Shown piece after piece: positions 46,201 through 52,629 of a stretch of 56,819 bases of DNA. The position numbers were made by a program, and so were the translations under genes. Origin of the DNA: Opitutaceae bacterium. GTDB taxonomy: Bacteria > Verrucomicrobiota > Verrucomicrobiia > Opitutales > Opitutaceae. The notes beneath the pieces were generated by a model. That model saw only the letters and a list, made by a program, of their open reading frames with translations, did no database searches and had not been told where the DNA came from. The number at the start of each line of letters is the position of its first letter. Within the stretch, counting starts at the first letter, position 1. The stretch lies in contig JAUSID010000042.1 in assembly GCA_030648295.1 (NCBI GenBank), positions 1 through 56,819 of the forward strand, read 5' to 3'.

Positions 46201-47767
46201 AGACCACAACGTGGCCCAAGACGTTGCGCTATCGAACGTGCCGGAGGACGTACCGTATTTCATGCTCAATCCCACTGGCAAACTGGGGTGGGCCATCGGC
46301 GGCGGACAAACCGCGGCGGAATGCGGAATATGGGACCTGGGGACCGGACAACGCATCGCGCGACTCGTAGCCGGTAAACCGATACGGCGCGGAGCAGCCC
46401 AAGTCAGCCCCAACGAGACGCTCGCCTGGCTGCAAACCACGGACAATGCCGTCCACGTGTACAAAATTGCGAGTGCCAAACGGCTCGCCACGCTGAGTCT
46501 GAGCGGCCGTGCCGTGATCGAAACAATTCGATTCTCGCCCGACAGCCGGCATGTTCTGGCCGGTGACGATTGGGGCGGCGTCCACGTCTTCAACGCTCAC
46601 ACGGGCGAAAAGGTGAAGTCGACGCTCGCCCATCGCACACTCGTCCGGCGTTTCGACGCCTCGTCAGATGGACGCTATTACGCGAGTTTGTCCGCCGATG
46701 GGTCGGCTCAGGTGTGGGAGACCGCCACCCACGCGGCAGTTGGCGCGCCGATGCTGCATTTCGGCAATTCGTCCCGGGTCGATTTCAGTCGTGATAACAC
46801 GCGGGTGATCGCCTCGGGCGGAATGAGAGCACGCGTCTGGGACGTCGGGACCGGCCTGCCACTGTCGCCCGCGCTGGAAAGTCCCGAATCGATCGGGGTG
46901 GTTGGCTACAGTCCCGACGGAAGGTTCGTCGAAGCGCACGCGGGAGTTGGTGGCACGAGTGGAATCCTCGTGTGGTCCGCGCCGCCGAAGGCGTCGGGTG
47001 CGGCCACGCCTGACTGGCTGCTGGATCTGGCGACCGTCTGTGCCGGCCAGCGGCTCGACGACGAAAACCGGCTGGTACCCGCCGCGGCCGAGTTCGCGCG
47101 GTTCGGCGGAACGCGCCGAACGATTGCCGCTTTGCCCGCCGCGGACCCGTATGGCGAATGGGCGCAATGGCTGCTGTCGGACCGCCCGACGCGGCCGATC
47201 GCGCCGCATTTTCAAATCACGCCGGCGGAGTCCAGGACGCTGCGGGAAAAGATGTCCGCTGAGATCGAAGAAAGCCTACCGGCCTTGGTGGCGCGGGTAT
47301 TGCAAATGCGGGGCGCACGTCCGGAGGAAGCGGAGCCGCTCGAGCGCCGAATTCTCGAACTCACGCGAACCGAATATGGCGAAGAAGGCGAAGAGTTCGC
47401 GCAGCGCGGAGCGAACCTCGCGGTCACGCTCGTGCGCGTGGGCAAGCACGCCGAGGCGGAGAGCCTGACCCGCCAGGTCCTTCGGCTCCGGGAAAAGATC
47501 GCGGCCAATGCGATCCAAATCGCGAACATGAAGGCCGCGCTGGGATGGGCGCTCGCCGGACTGGCGCGTCATATGGAAGCGGAGCCGCTGCTGCTGGCGG
47601 GCTACGACGTCCTGAAGGATTCCACCCTCCGCCCGCGCATCCGCGAAACCGCACAGGCGCTGGCTGATTTGTACGAGGCGACGGAGCGGCCCGATCAAGC
47701 TGCGGAATGGAAGCGGAAGGCGCAGGGCGAAGCCGCGGTCAGTCGGACCAACGCGAATGCGCCATGA
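43226..47767 (+). CDS. nSTAND1 NTPase with WD40 repeats and C-terminal TPR
   Basis: A 1513-residue protein from GTG 43226 (GTG 43217 is three codons earlier). The N-terminus NPWPGLSSFTEES is the nSTAND1 lead-in; Walker A is GQSGLGKSS at 53-61 and Walker B LAFDQFEEIF at about 177-186. A membrane helix lies at about 470-492 (FAIAGLVAVVMALSIGAVF). About 550-1260 holds degenerate WD40 blades (LAVSPDGRWIAASS, VWDVASGR), and about 1395-1505 holds TPR-like helices. STAND ATPases oligomerise after ligand binding, and this could be the sensor for the adjacent SIR2-TIR effector. A heptamer array is inserted in frame at about residues 89-126, just after the nucleotide-binding loop. Confidence 0.88.
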   Translation: MSHIPTPEIDRENPWPGLSSFTEESCTLFFGRDKETDELARLVRRETLTVLFGQSGLGKSSLLQAGLFPLLREQDHLPLYIRLDHGAKQLPIADCQVPIAGTADERPSRCDHESIGNRQSPIGNFLSDQVKAALNAAFVAARADAPAIGAGETLWEYFHRKDVDIWSAKNRLLTPVLAFDQFEEIFTLGRADEAARERSRAFLIEIADLIENRPPAALREKFDRGEADPARYNYDKPSCRVILSLREDFLPDLEGLKQSLPALIHNRLRLKRLNGAQALEAVTRPAPHLLAEGVGEKIVEFVAGVRGGSVERLLEMEVEPALLSVICRELNERRRALGQEKITADLVSGNRREILTDFYERSVSDMPEGMRIFIEDHLLTKSGFRDNLALETALEFPGVTRLLIDTLVSRRLLRIEERLGVQRVELTHDVLADVVKASRDARQQRLALEAAAARESAAREEAARRAHRMRFAIAGLVAVVMALSIGAVFGIRSQRQTVKRASHTDFVLGSRLLDEGKLTEGLAYLVRAGRKDPHNPIVAPRLLATLAAENFCLPNAEPIPLNGPAIAAAYSAEGRWLAVQNQDDVIRIFDAVTWTTSHEIKFGHKIRRLGWQWAGKTPDLFAVLLEDNTVVVCDAASGRPKHAPIRVPEPIPGRIPNLAVSPDGRWIAASSPAVARVWDVASGRLTATMPNDRSAYSRINFSADSQRVVTTHGANVTQMWSVADGAPVGEPMVRSGTTTYLNSIFSEDGSTLVVWHVQGAQRFDSRTGLPLSEVVPFSVNTVRQVEDVALNADGRRLAMATLQNEVAIIDLESGKNVVPPLQHGGPIYHLAFGSGGSVLFTNSVDGVFRLWDVATGRLIAVPTFQQEQYSPAALSPDRASVAVFAPDGHGYRLRIGRGRAEPIRFPRARDVRVVNFHPSPPTRLAWGLPDRLMAFDVASGKETSGGFPFPGRIVGPSGAIRSTHGQTLGDGQSLVVLAATPSGRAWRAWSLGDHNVAQDVALSNVPEDVPYFMLNPTGKLGWAIGGGQTAAECGIWDLGTGQRIARLVAGKPIRRGAAQVSPNETLAWLQTTDNAVHVYKIASAKRLATLSLSGRAVIETIRFSPDSRHVLAGDDWGGVHVFNAHTGEKVKSTLAHRTLVRRFDASSDGRYYASLSADGSAQVWETATHAAVGAPMLHFGNSSRVDFSRDNTRVIASGGMRARVWDVGTGLPLSPALESPESIGVVGYSPDGRFVEAHAGVGGTSGILVWSAPPKASGAATPDWLLDLATVCAGQRLDDENRLVPAAAEFARFGGTRRTIAALPAADPYGEWAQWLLSDRPTRPIAPHFQITPAESRTLREKMSAEIEESLPALVARVLQMRGARPEEAEPLERRILELTRTEYGEEGEEFAQRGANLAVTLVRVGKHAEAESLTRQVLRLREKIAANAIQIANMKAALGWALAGLARHMEAEPLLLAGYDVLKDSTLRPRIRETAQALADLYEATERPDQAAEWKRKAQGEAAVSRTNANAP
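43492..43605. repeat. In-frame heptamer dyad (GCCGATT / AATCGGC) inside the nSTAND gene
   Basis: The left arm GCCGATTGCCGATTGCC at about 43495 and the inverted right arm GGCAATCGCCAATCGCC from 43571 have period 7, separated by about 40 bp. They are open in the gene's frame, encoding LPIADCQVPIAG and SIGNRQSPIGN. Confidence 0.88.
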
Positions 47768-47861
47768 GCAAGTCACGTGAGGATTTTTCTCCAGGATGCA
47801 GACACGGAGAATTTCAACGCCCGACCCTAAACGTTCACCCGAGTACCCGCTTTGCCTCACT

Positions 47862-47945
47862 TAAACGTTAAAAGTTAAGCGTTGAATGTTGAGCGTTTCC
47901 CCAGCTCCCAATCCGAAATCCGCAATTTCCGAATGACCGCCTTCC
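47862..47945 (+). repeat. Duplicated gene-start module, copy 1
   Basis: Heptamers of the CGTTAAA/CGTTGAA type, then CCCAATCCGAAATCCGC, then CGCAATTTCCGAATGACCG leading into the start codon of the SIR2 remnant. Nearly the same module with the same first codons recurs at 48653-48735. Confidence 0.75.
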
Positions 47946-48130
47946 CCGCCGCGCTCTCCTCCGCCCCGCCCGTAGCCGTCTTCGACGACGACGCGTGGGA
48001 GGATCTGCTCAACTTCGTCGAGGAGAAGCGCGTCATTCCGATCGTCGGCCCGGAGCTGACGGTGTTGCAGACCGACAAAGGCGCCGAGAATCTCTACAGT
48101 TGGCTGGCGCGCGCCCTCGTGGGAAGAAAT
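47933..48130 (+). pseudogene. 5' remnant of a second SIR2-like gene
   Basis: From ATG 47933 the frame encodes MTAFPAALSSAPP, then DAWEDLLNFVEEKRVIPIVG and LYSWLARALVGRN, matching the start of the SIR2-TIR protein (DDLLEYIEDRRVIPIVGAEL). After about 48120 the similarity ends; the frame runs on without recognisable content and the SIR2 core, NAD-site motifs and TIR are missing. The break coincides with the downstream edge of a minus-strand antitoxin-like region. It is probably the stub of a paralogue lost by recombination. Confidence 0.7.
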
Positions 48131-48287
48131 CGATCGGGCGGAACGCGGCACGGCCGATTCGCATCGGGCAAGTGCAGAGCCAAGACCGGCAACTGCGCCA
48201 TGATTACCCTTGCACAGCTCAGTTCTGCCGATGCCGTCCGATCAATCCGCAGCTTCGACTTGGCGAATGATGTCCTCCAGCAAACTT

Positions 48288-48485
48288 TCATTCCCGGCCA
48301 TGCAAACCCCACTCCGCGTCTTCCCGCACGAACGTTTCTGTCAGTCGGTCGGAATGCGAGTCGAGATAGCGGCGGAGCGCCTCAGCGAGGAGGTGGTCGA
48401 TGTCTGCGGCCCAGCCGTGTTTCACAAACGCACGCGCCTCAGCGAGCAGCTCCTCCGGCAACACGGCGTGAATCTCGGCTTTCAT
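48288..48485 (-). CDS. Small antitoxin-like protein, partner gene missing
   Basis: A 65-residue protein from the ATG complement ending at 48485. EIHAVLPEELLAEARAF, then AADIDHLLAEALRRYLDSH, resembles the beta-helix-helix DNA-binding antitoxins that pair with PIN toxins. The tail ends EDAEWGLHGRE. No recognisable toxin follows on the minus strand: only a 19-codon frame (48242-48301) and unrecognisable sequence before the SIR2 remnant. It is probably an orphan left by the same rearrangement. Confidence 0.5.
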   Translation of the reverse strand: MKAEIHAVLPEELLAEARAFVKHGWAADIDHLLAEALRRYLDSHSDRLTETFVREDAEWGLHGRE

Positions 48486-48652
48486 GCGGCAAATCAACTG
48501 ACACCGAAGCGACCGCGGGTCAAACTTCGTGTTGTCATGCGGCGCGGCGAAACGCTCAGACGCCGCGGCGCGGAACGCTCAACGCTCAACTCTTAACGCT
48601 GAACGCTCAAGTGACCCATCCAACTGACCTCTTCGCACTCCTTGTCAAAACT

Positions 48653-48735
48653 TCAGCGTTAAAAGTTGAACGTTGAGCGTTCCCCCCGTCCCCAATCCGC
48701 AATCCGCAATTTCCGAATGACCGCCTTCCCCGCCG
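48653..48735 (+). repeat. Duplicated gene-start module, copy 2, with truncated MTAFPAA start
   Basis: CGTTAAAAGTTGAACGTTG, then CAATCCGCAATCCGCAATTT, then ATGACCGCCTTCCCCGCCG at 48717. The first seven codons equal those of the SIR2 remnant at 47933, after which the two diverge at once. A further heptamer array (ACGCTCAACGCTCAACTC) is at about 48574-48611. The rest of 48486-48872 holds no gene that can be supported. Confidence 0.75.
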
Positions 48736-48872
48736 CCGTTCCTCTTTACTTTCCGAGCCATGACGGGAGGAGTTTTTCAACGTCCTCCTGCGATTTCCAT
48801 CCGCTAGTCCGGCAACTCGATCGAGTCGTGGATTCGGCGGGTAATCTCACGGCGGCGCCGATGTGCTCGCCT

Positions 48873-49292
48873 TCAGGCAACGACGTAAGGCGCCGGATCA
48901 ATCAACCGCAACCCGGGCACACGGCTGAATTCGGCCCGATTGAGCGTCGCCAAAGCATGGTCGTGACGCAGGGCGGTCGCTGCGATCAGGAGGTCATGTG
49001 GGCCGATTTTCTGGCCTTGTTTCTCCAAGCCTGCCCACAACTCCGAGTGGCGTCGTGCCGTCCCAAGGTCGAAATCAAGCGTCGGAATTTTCGAAAGAAT
49101 TGCTTCGACAAACGTCGATCGCTCGGTCTTTCGAGCCGGTGGCTGCGCTCGCATCACGCCGTACAAGAGCTCGGACACGGTGATCGCAGCGAGGAAAAAC
49201 GTTTCCTGCCGATAAGCCGACAAAAGCCCCGGCAGATCGAGGCGTTTCTTCTCCGCGGCGATCAAGACCGACGAGTCAAACATCAGCCCCAT
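48873..49292 (-). CDS. PIN-domain toxin, VapC-like
   Basis: A 139-residue PIN protein. The first acidic residue is in LMFDSSVLIAAEK, the conserved glutamate is in ITVSELLYGVMRA, and the third acidic site is in GPHDLLIAATALRHDHAL. VapC toxins are Mg-dependent ribonucleases that cut tRNA or rRNA unless bound by antitoxin. The start codon overlaps the end of the upstream antitoxin gene by ten bases, typical of a VapBC operon. Confidence 0.88.
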   Translation of the reverse strand: MGLMFDSSVLIAAEKKRLDLPGLLSAYRQETFFLAAITVSELLYGVMRAQPPARKTERSTFVEAILSKIPTLDFDLGTARRHSELWAGLEKQGQKIGPHDLLIAATALRHDHALATLNRAEFSRVPGLRLIDPAPYVVA

Positions 49293-49606
49293 TTCGAGGT
49301 GACTATCTTCTCCAGATTTTGGCGAGCGTCGGCGATATCGCGTTCAAATGCCTCCGCTTCCTTTACGCTAAGGTGTGGCAAGGTTGGCCAGAGCGCAGCC
49401 AGCTCCCGGCCGGTCGGTGCGCGTGGCGCGGAGTTTGCTCCGGGCGCACGATCGGCCAACGAACGCGCGGCAGCGGTGGCTACCGCGTTGACGAGAGGCG
49501 CTTCGTTTTTCGAACTCGCCCCGCGACCTTTGCGGACAGCGCGCCGTTTGCGGACCGGCTTGGACCGCGACGAAGCTGTGGAGTGTGCTGCCGTTGGCAT
49601 GGGCAA
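49283..49606 (-). CDS. VapB-like antitoxin of the downstream PIN toxin
   Basis: A 107-residue protein. The basic, alanine-rich N-terminal half is low complexity. The C-terminal stretch GRELAALWPTLPHLSVKEAE, then FERDIADARQNLEK, matches the toxin-wrapping tail of many VapB-type antitoxins (LWP.LP.L...EA..F..DI..AR). Translation is probably coupled to the toxin through the ten-base overlap. The true start may lie further inside. Confidence 0.65.
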   Translation of the reverse strand: MPMPTAAHSTASSRSKPVRKRRAVRKGRGASSKNEAPLVNAVATAAARSLADRAPGANSAPRAPTGRELAALWPTLPHLSVKEAEAFERDIADARQNLEKIVTSKWG

Positions 49607-49648
49607 AACGTCGGTCGTGCGCTCGCTCGTGGCAAGCGGGATGTGCGA

Positions 49649-49719
49649 AGGTTTTCGCGCCGCGAAAACCTCCGGTGGGTCGCTTGACCTGTCGATATAA
49701 TGACACCATAAAGACCGAC
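49649..49719 (+). promoter_or_regulatory. Palindrome and promoter-like site upstream of the Phd/RelE pair
   Basis: AGGTTTTCGCG at 49649-49659 is perfectly inverted at 49661-49671 around one base. A TATAAT hexamer at 49696-49701 lies 19 bp before the antitoxin ATG, without a convincing -35. The palindrome could be the antitoxin operator. Its TTTTCGCG core also appears in the hairpins at 54.5 kb, so a mobile palindrome is an alternative. Confidence 0.4.
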
Positions 49720-50037
49720 ATGAAGACGCTCACTGTCACCGCTGCCCGGCAAAAACTCGGCTACTGGCTGAAACGCGCGGAAAGCGGCGAGGAAATCGGC
49801 GTCATCTTCGGCGCTTCGGTTTTTGCCCTGCGCAAAGTACCGATTCAAGCGGCCGACTACCTGGAAACTGAATATGGCCTCACCAAGGAAGAAGCGGAGA
49901 GGGCGGCCAAGCAAATCCGCGCCGAAAGCACCCGCGACTACAAGCGCGGGAACTACGTCCCCCTCGACGAGCTCACCGCGACGCTTGCGGCTCGTCGCAA
50001 AACCCACCGTCGTGGACGTGCTCGCCGCGCTGCCTGA
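49720..50037 (+). CDS. Phd-like antitoxin
   Basis: A 105-residue protein from ATG 49720. MKTLTVTAARQKLGYWL is the Phd/YefM-type N-terminus (swapped helix after TVTAAR). The C-terminal part (YGLTKEEAERAAKQIRAE) is a charged helix of the sort that wraps a RelE/ParE toxin. Frame openness upstream to 49585 overlaps the neighbouring promoter palindrome and is not coding. It overlaps the downstream toxin frame by about 50 bases. Confidence 0.75.
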   Translation: MKTLTVTAARQKLGYWLKRAESGEEIGVIFGASVFALRKVPIQAADYLETEYGLTKEEAERAAKQIRAESTRDYKRGNYVPLDELTATLAARRKTHRRGRARRAA

Positions 50038-50260
50038 GGACGTCGAAGCGTCCGCCCTGGCGGAACTGCGTGCCCTCCCCGACGCCTTCGGCCGGCCGCA
50101 CACGCACGGTGGTGCGGGCATTCGGCAGCTGCGTTCCGGGATTTACGAGGCGCGCCTCGGGCTCCATCTGCGGGCGGTGTTCACACGGGAGGACGATGCG
50201 CTGTTTGTGCGGATGATTGGCACGCACGATGATGTGCAGCGGTATCTGCGGAGTCTTTGA
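49985..50260 (+). CDS. RelE/HigB-like toxin
   Basis: A 91-residue protein if begun at TTG 49985; the start is uncertain because the frame continues upstream inside the antitoxin gene. LAELRALPDAFGRPH, GIRQLRSGIYEARLGLHLRA and EDDALFVRMIGTHDD follow the RelE-superfamily fold (helix, then strands with R..G.YE.R and a final strand-helix). Toxins of this type cleave ribosome-bound mRNA. A MITE-like element begins 20 bp after the stop. Confidence 0.7.
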   Translation: MRLVAKPTVVDVLAALPEDVEASALAELRALPDAFGRPHTHGGAGIRQLRSGIYEARLGLHLRAVFTREDDALFVRMIGTHDDVQRYLRSL

Positions 50261-50280
50261 ACTTCGTTACCGAACTCGGC

Positions 50281-50394
50281 GTAGCGGAACGCGTGAGCCC
50301 GCCGAAGGCGGGTAAACGTTTGCCGGCCTCTGGCGGACTTGCCCGCCTCTGGCGGGTTTCGTTTGTATGGCGAAAGCCTCACGGCTTCCGCTAC
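50281..50394. mobile_element. MITE-like palindromic element, copy 2
   Basis: A 114-bp copy of the element at 36180-36274. The ends are GTAGCGGAACGCGTGAG and CTCACGGCTTCCGCTAC (15 of 17 paired). It differs by one extra internal hairpin half (GCCGGCCTCTGGCGGACTT), so the inner module has duplicated. It lies between the RelE-like gene and a convergent PIN toxin gene. Confidence 0.8.
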
Positions 50395-50428
50395 ACCGGC
50401 GTCCCATTCCCACGTGGCTTCGTTCGTT

Positions 50429-50821
50429 TTAGTCCAGCCCTTCGAGAACCTTCAGCCCCGGGATCTCGCGGAAATGAGCATCCAGACTGAGCACCGCCGC
50501 TCTCGCCTGAAGCGCGCAGGCCGCGATCAGAAGGTCGGCCGCGGGTAGAACGGCCCCGCGACGATCCAGCGACCATGCCAGTTGTGTCGCCTGCTCCCAG
50601 ACCGAGGCGCCCGCCGCAATGTACGGCATGATCGCGAACCGCTCGCGGAAGCGTTGCAACAACGCGGGATTGCTGCGGCCGCGGCAGACTTCGAGCACAA
50701 CCATGCCGCACGTCGCGAATTCGTAATCCTCCAAACGCGCCGCGAGCGCGACGAACGGGTCGACCCCGCCGCGCGCGCAGTTGATGTAGAAACTGCTATC
50801 GGGCAGGACGAGACTTGCCAT
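50429..50821 (-). CDS. PIN-domain toxin, VapC-like
   Basis: A 130-residue PIN protein: LVLPDSSFYINCAR gives the first aspartate, MVVLEVCRG the glutamate, and LPAADLLIAACAL the third acidic site. ALQARAAVLSLDAHFREI completes the family C-terminus. The gene overlaps its antitoxin by 26 bases. It is a second, unrelated VapBC pair 1.5 kb from the first. Confidence 0.88.
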   Translation of the reverse strand: MASLVLPDSSFYINCARGGVDPFVALAARLEDYEFATCGMVVLEVCRGRSNPALLQRFRERFAIMPYIAAGASVWEQATQLAWSLDRRGAVLPAADLLIAACALQARAAVLSLDAHFREIPGLKVLEGLD

Positions 50822-51065
50822 ACGGCGCCTTTTTCTCGGCCACCATCAGGCCGTGGCTGTCGAGCACATCCGAGGGAGAAGGCGCGAATTCGGCCCGAAG
50901 TTCGTCGGGCGTCAGCCCGACGCCCTGGCTGAACAGCTCCTTCATCTTGTGGCGACGCGCCATCTCGGCGAGGGCCATCTCCACCGCCTGCGTCTTGGTC
51001 TTGGCGCCCGTCACCTTCATGACGCGGGCGAGGACATCCTCGTCGATGTTCATCGTCATTTTCAT
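50796..51065 (-). CDS. VapB-type antitoxin (DUF2191-like ribbon-helix-helix)
   Basis: An 89-residue protein from the ATG complement ending at 51065. MKMTMNIDEDVLARVMKVTG, then TKTQAVEMALAEMARR, is the ribbon-helix-helix DNA-binding pattern of VapB antitoxins; the rest (MKELFSQGVGLTPDELRAEF) would bind the PIN toxin. It is upstream of and overlaps the toxin gene, so the pair is one operon. The VapB fold usually binds its own promoter. Confidence 0.85.
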   Translation of the reverse strand: MKMTMNIDEDVLARVMKVTGAKTKTQAVEMALAEMARRHKMKELFSQGVGLTPDELRAEFAPSPSDVLDSHGLMVAEKKAPYGKSRPAR

Positions 51066-51236
51066 AACGGTCCAAAAGTATGGCTCCGCAGCCATACCAC
51101 AAGCCGCGAATATTGCTGACCAGCCATACGGGCGGTGTCATCGCGCCACGCTTGGCCATTTTCACGCGCCGTCCGGCCGGCGCGAAACCAGCTCAACGGC
51201 GCAAAGGAGAATCTCCGCCCTCCGAAACGACTCCCA

Positions 51237-52094
51237 TCAACCGCCGAACTTGCGCTGCACGTCGATTGGAACGTCCACCCGGGTTTTCCCGATATCGTGC
51301 AATACGGTGTGCGATTTTTGCCGGACCAGCACCTTCTTGCGGTCGACGACCAGAATACCGGCGAGTTCCAAGTCGTATTTCACCACCCTCCCACCCTTCA
51401 GCCACAGCCGGAACCCTCCTGCCGCCATCACCGGTTCCAATTTGCCCTGGCCCTCGCGCACCAGCAGGAGCTGCGCTCCCAGGTCAGTGAGTGTTCCCGT
51501 CGCAATGTCGTCTTCCACGTGCATGGCCTCGTAGCTGCTGACCATGACGCCGAGTTCCTCGTGCGGCAAAGCGAGGGCAAGTTGTGCATTGCTATAGGGC
51601 ACGGCCGAAGTCCGGCGCGCCGGCGGCGCGGGGTAGAGAATCACGGCGGGCCATCCGAATGGATCGAGCGGCGTGATTGCACCGGTCAACGGATCGATTG
51701 CCATGGGCACGGAAACGGGCGCGCCCCACCAGTTGTCCTCGTCCATCCAATCGGGGTCGCGTCGCGGCAGCTCATCCAGCGTTTTCCACCCGTCTTGCGT
51801 CCGAATCGCGAAGTGGCCGGCATCGCGGAAAATGGTTTCGAGCACCGAGTCCGCGTCGCGCCCGAGGCGGCGCGCCACTGACTTGATCATCGGCAGTCGC
51901 TGCCAGGTGTATCCATTTCTCTCGGTTTCGCCCTTGATGTCGTACGTGCTGGCATCGTCCATGACGGTACATGTCCAGCTGTAGTTCGGTTGTTCCGACA
52001 GGTTCATGGCGGCGACAATGGCGGTGTCGATTGGCCCGCTTCTGGTGGTGGTGAGGGGAAGCAGAGCCAGCGCCAGGATGGCGTTGGTTTTCAT
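51237..52094 (-). CDS. Secreted protein of unknown function
   Basis: A 285-residue protein with a short signal peptide (MKTNAILALALLPLTTTRSG). I do not recognise a family. YSWTCTVMDDASTYDIKGET near the N-terminus and GILVVDRKKVLVRQKSHTVL near the C-terminus look like beta-strand-rich segments. Tryptophans cluster in DWMDEDNWWG. Similar proteins are seen as lone genes in Opitutaceae. The C-terminus mentions a VDVPIDVQRKFG motif but no catalytic residues stand out. Confidence 0.7.
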   Translation of the reverse strand: MKTNAILALALLPLTTTRSGPIDTAIVAAMNLSEQPNYSWTCTVMDDASTYDIKGETERNGYTWQRLPMIKSVARRLGRDADSVLETIFRDAGHFAIRTQDGWKTLDELPRRDPDWMDEDNWWGAPVSVPMAIDPLTGAITPLDPFGWPAVILYPAPPARRTSAVPYSNAQLALALPHEELGVMVSSYEAMHVEDDIATGTLTDLGAQLLLVREGQGKLEPVMAAGGFRLWLKGGRVVKYDLELAGILVVDRKKVLVRQKSHTVLHDIGKTRVDVPIDVQRKFGG

Positions 52095-52352
52095 AATGCG
52101 AATCGGTGGATCCGCCCCGCGACTTCTATCCAGCCGGTGGCACCGGTGCGGGTGAAAGCAGGGGATAGACTACTTTCGCGGCCACATGCTCAAAAAAAAT
52201 TCTTACCCGTTTCGCGGTTGAAGCCGCCATGAATCCAGCACTCCCGCGAACGCGATCCTTACCGCTCGGTCAGGGTCGGGCTGATCGCATGGCCGAATGC
52301 ATCCGACGGCGGACCAGCTGACGATTTCGACAGCCGGCCGGAAAAACGGAAC

Positions 52353-52589
52353 CTACAACCTAGTCCGGCCTCGAGTTATTTTCCTGCCCCCGGCGTCCGG
52401 CCCTGGTGGCGTTCGGTGGCCATGGGTCGTTCTGAAATCCGCGATGTAGTGCCTGAGCGCGAGTGCCAGCACTCCCACCGCGGACAGCACGAAGGCGAGG
52501 TGCTCGAGTGTCTTCTCCGAGTCGGGGGTGATCATGAGCAGGGCCGCTGGTCCTCGCCGCATCCAGCACCTCATCCCTTGATCACGCAA
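52353..52589 (-). CDS. Possible small membrane protein
   Basis: A 78-residue frame with one hydrophobic segment (HLAFVLSAVGVLALALRHYI, about residues 30-49) and a basic tail. No family is recognised and the start is uncertain. It may be non-coding; it lies alone in the 535-bp gap between the secreted protein and the DEAD-box gene. The part of that gap at 52095-52352 shows nothing recognisable. Confidence 0.35.
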   Translation of the reverse strand: MRDQGMRCWMRRGPAALLMITPDSEKTLEHLAFVLSAVGVLALALRHYIADFRTTHGHRTPPGPDAGGRKITRGRTRL

Positions 52590-52629
52590 TGGCGGCTACC
52601 TGACAACTCTGTCAGCCACCGCCCCATCT

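Noticed and set aside
48666-49700. 344-codon open frame covering the VapBC-like pair
   Set aside because: It begins in the duplicated start module and then runs antisense to PIN and antitoxin genes. Only the first seven codons relate to anything (the SIR2 remnant).
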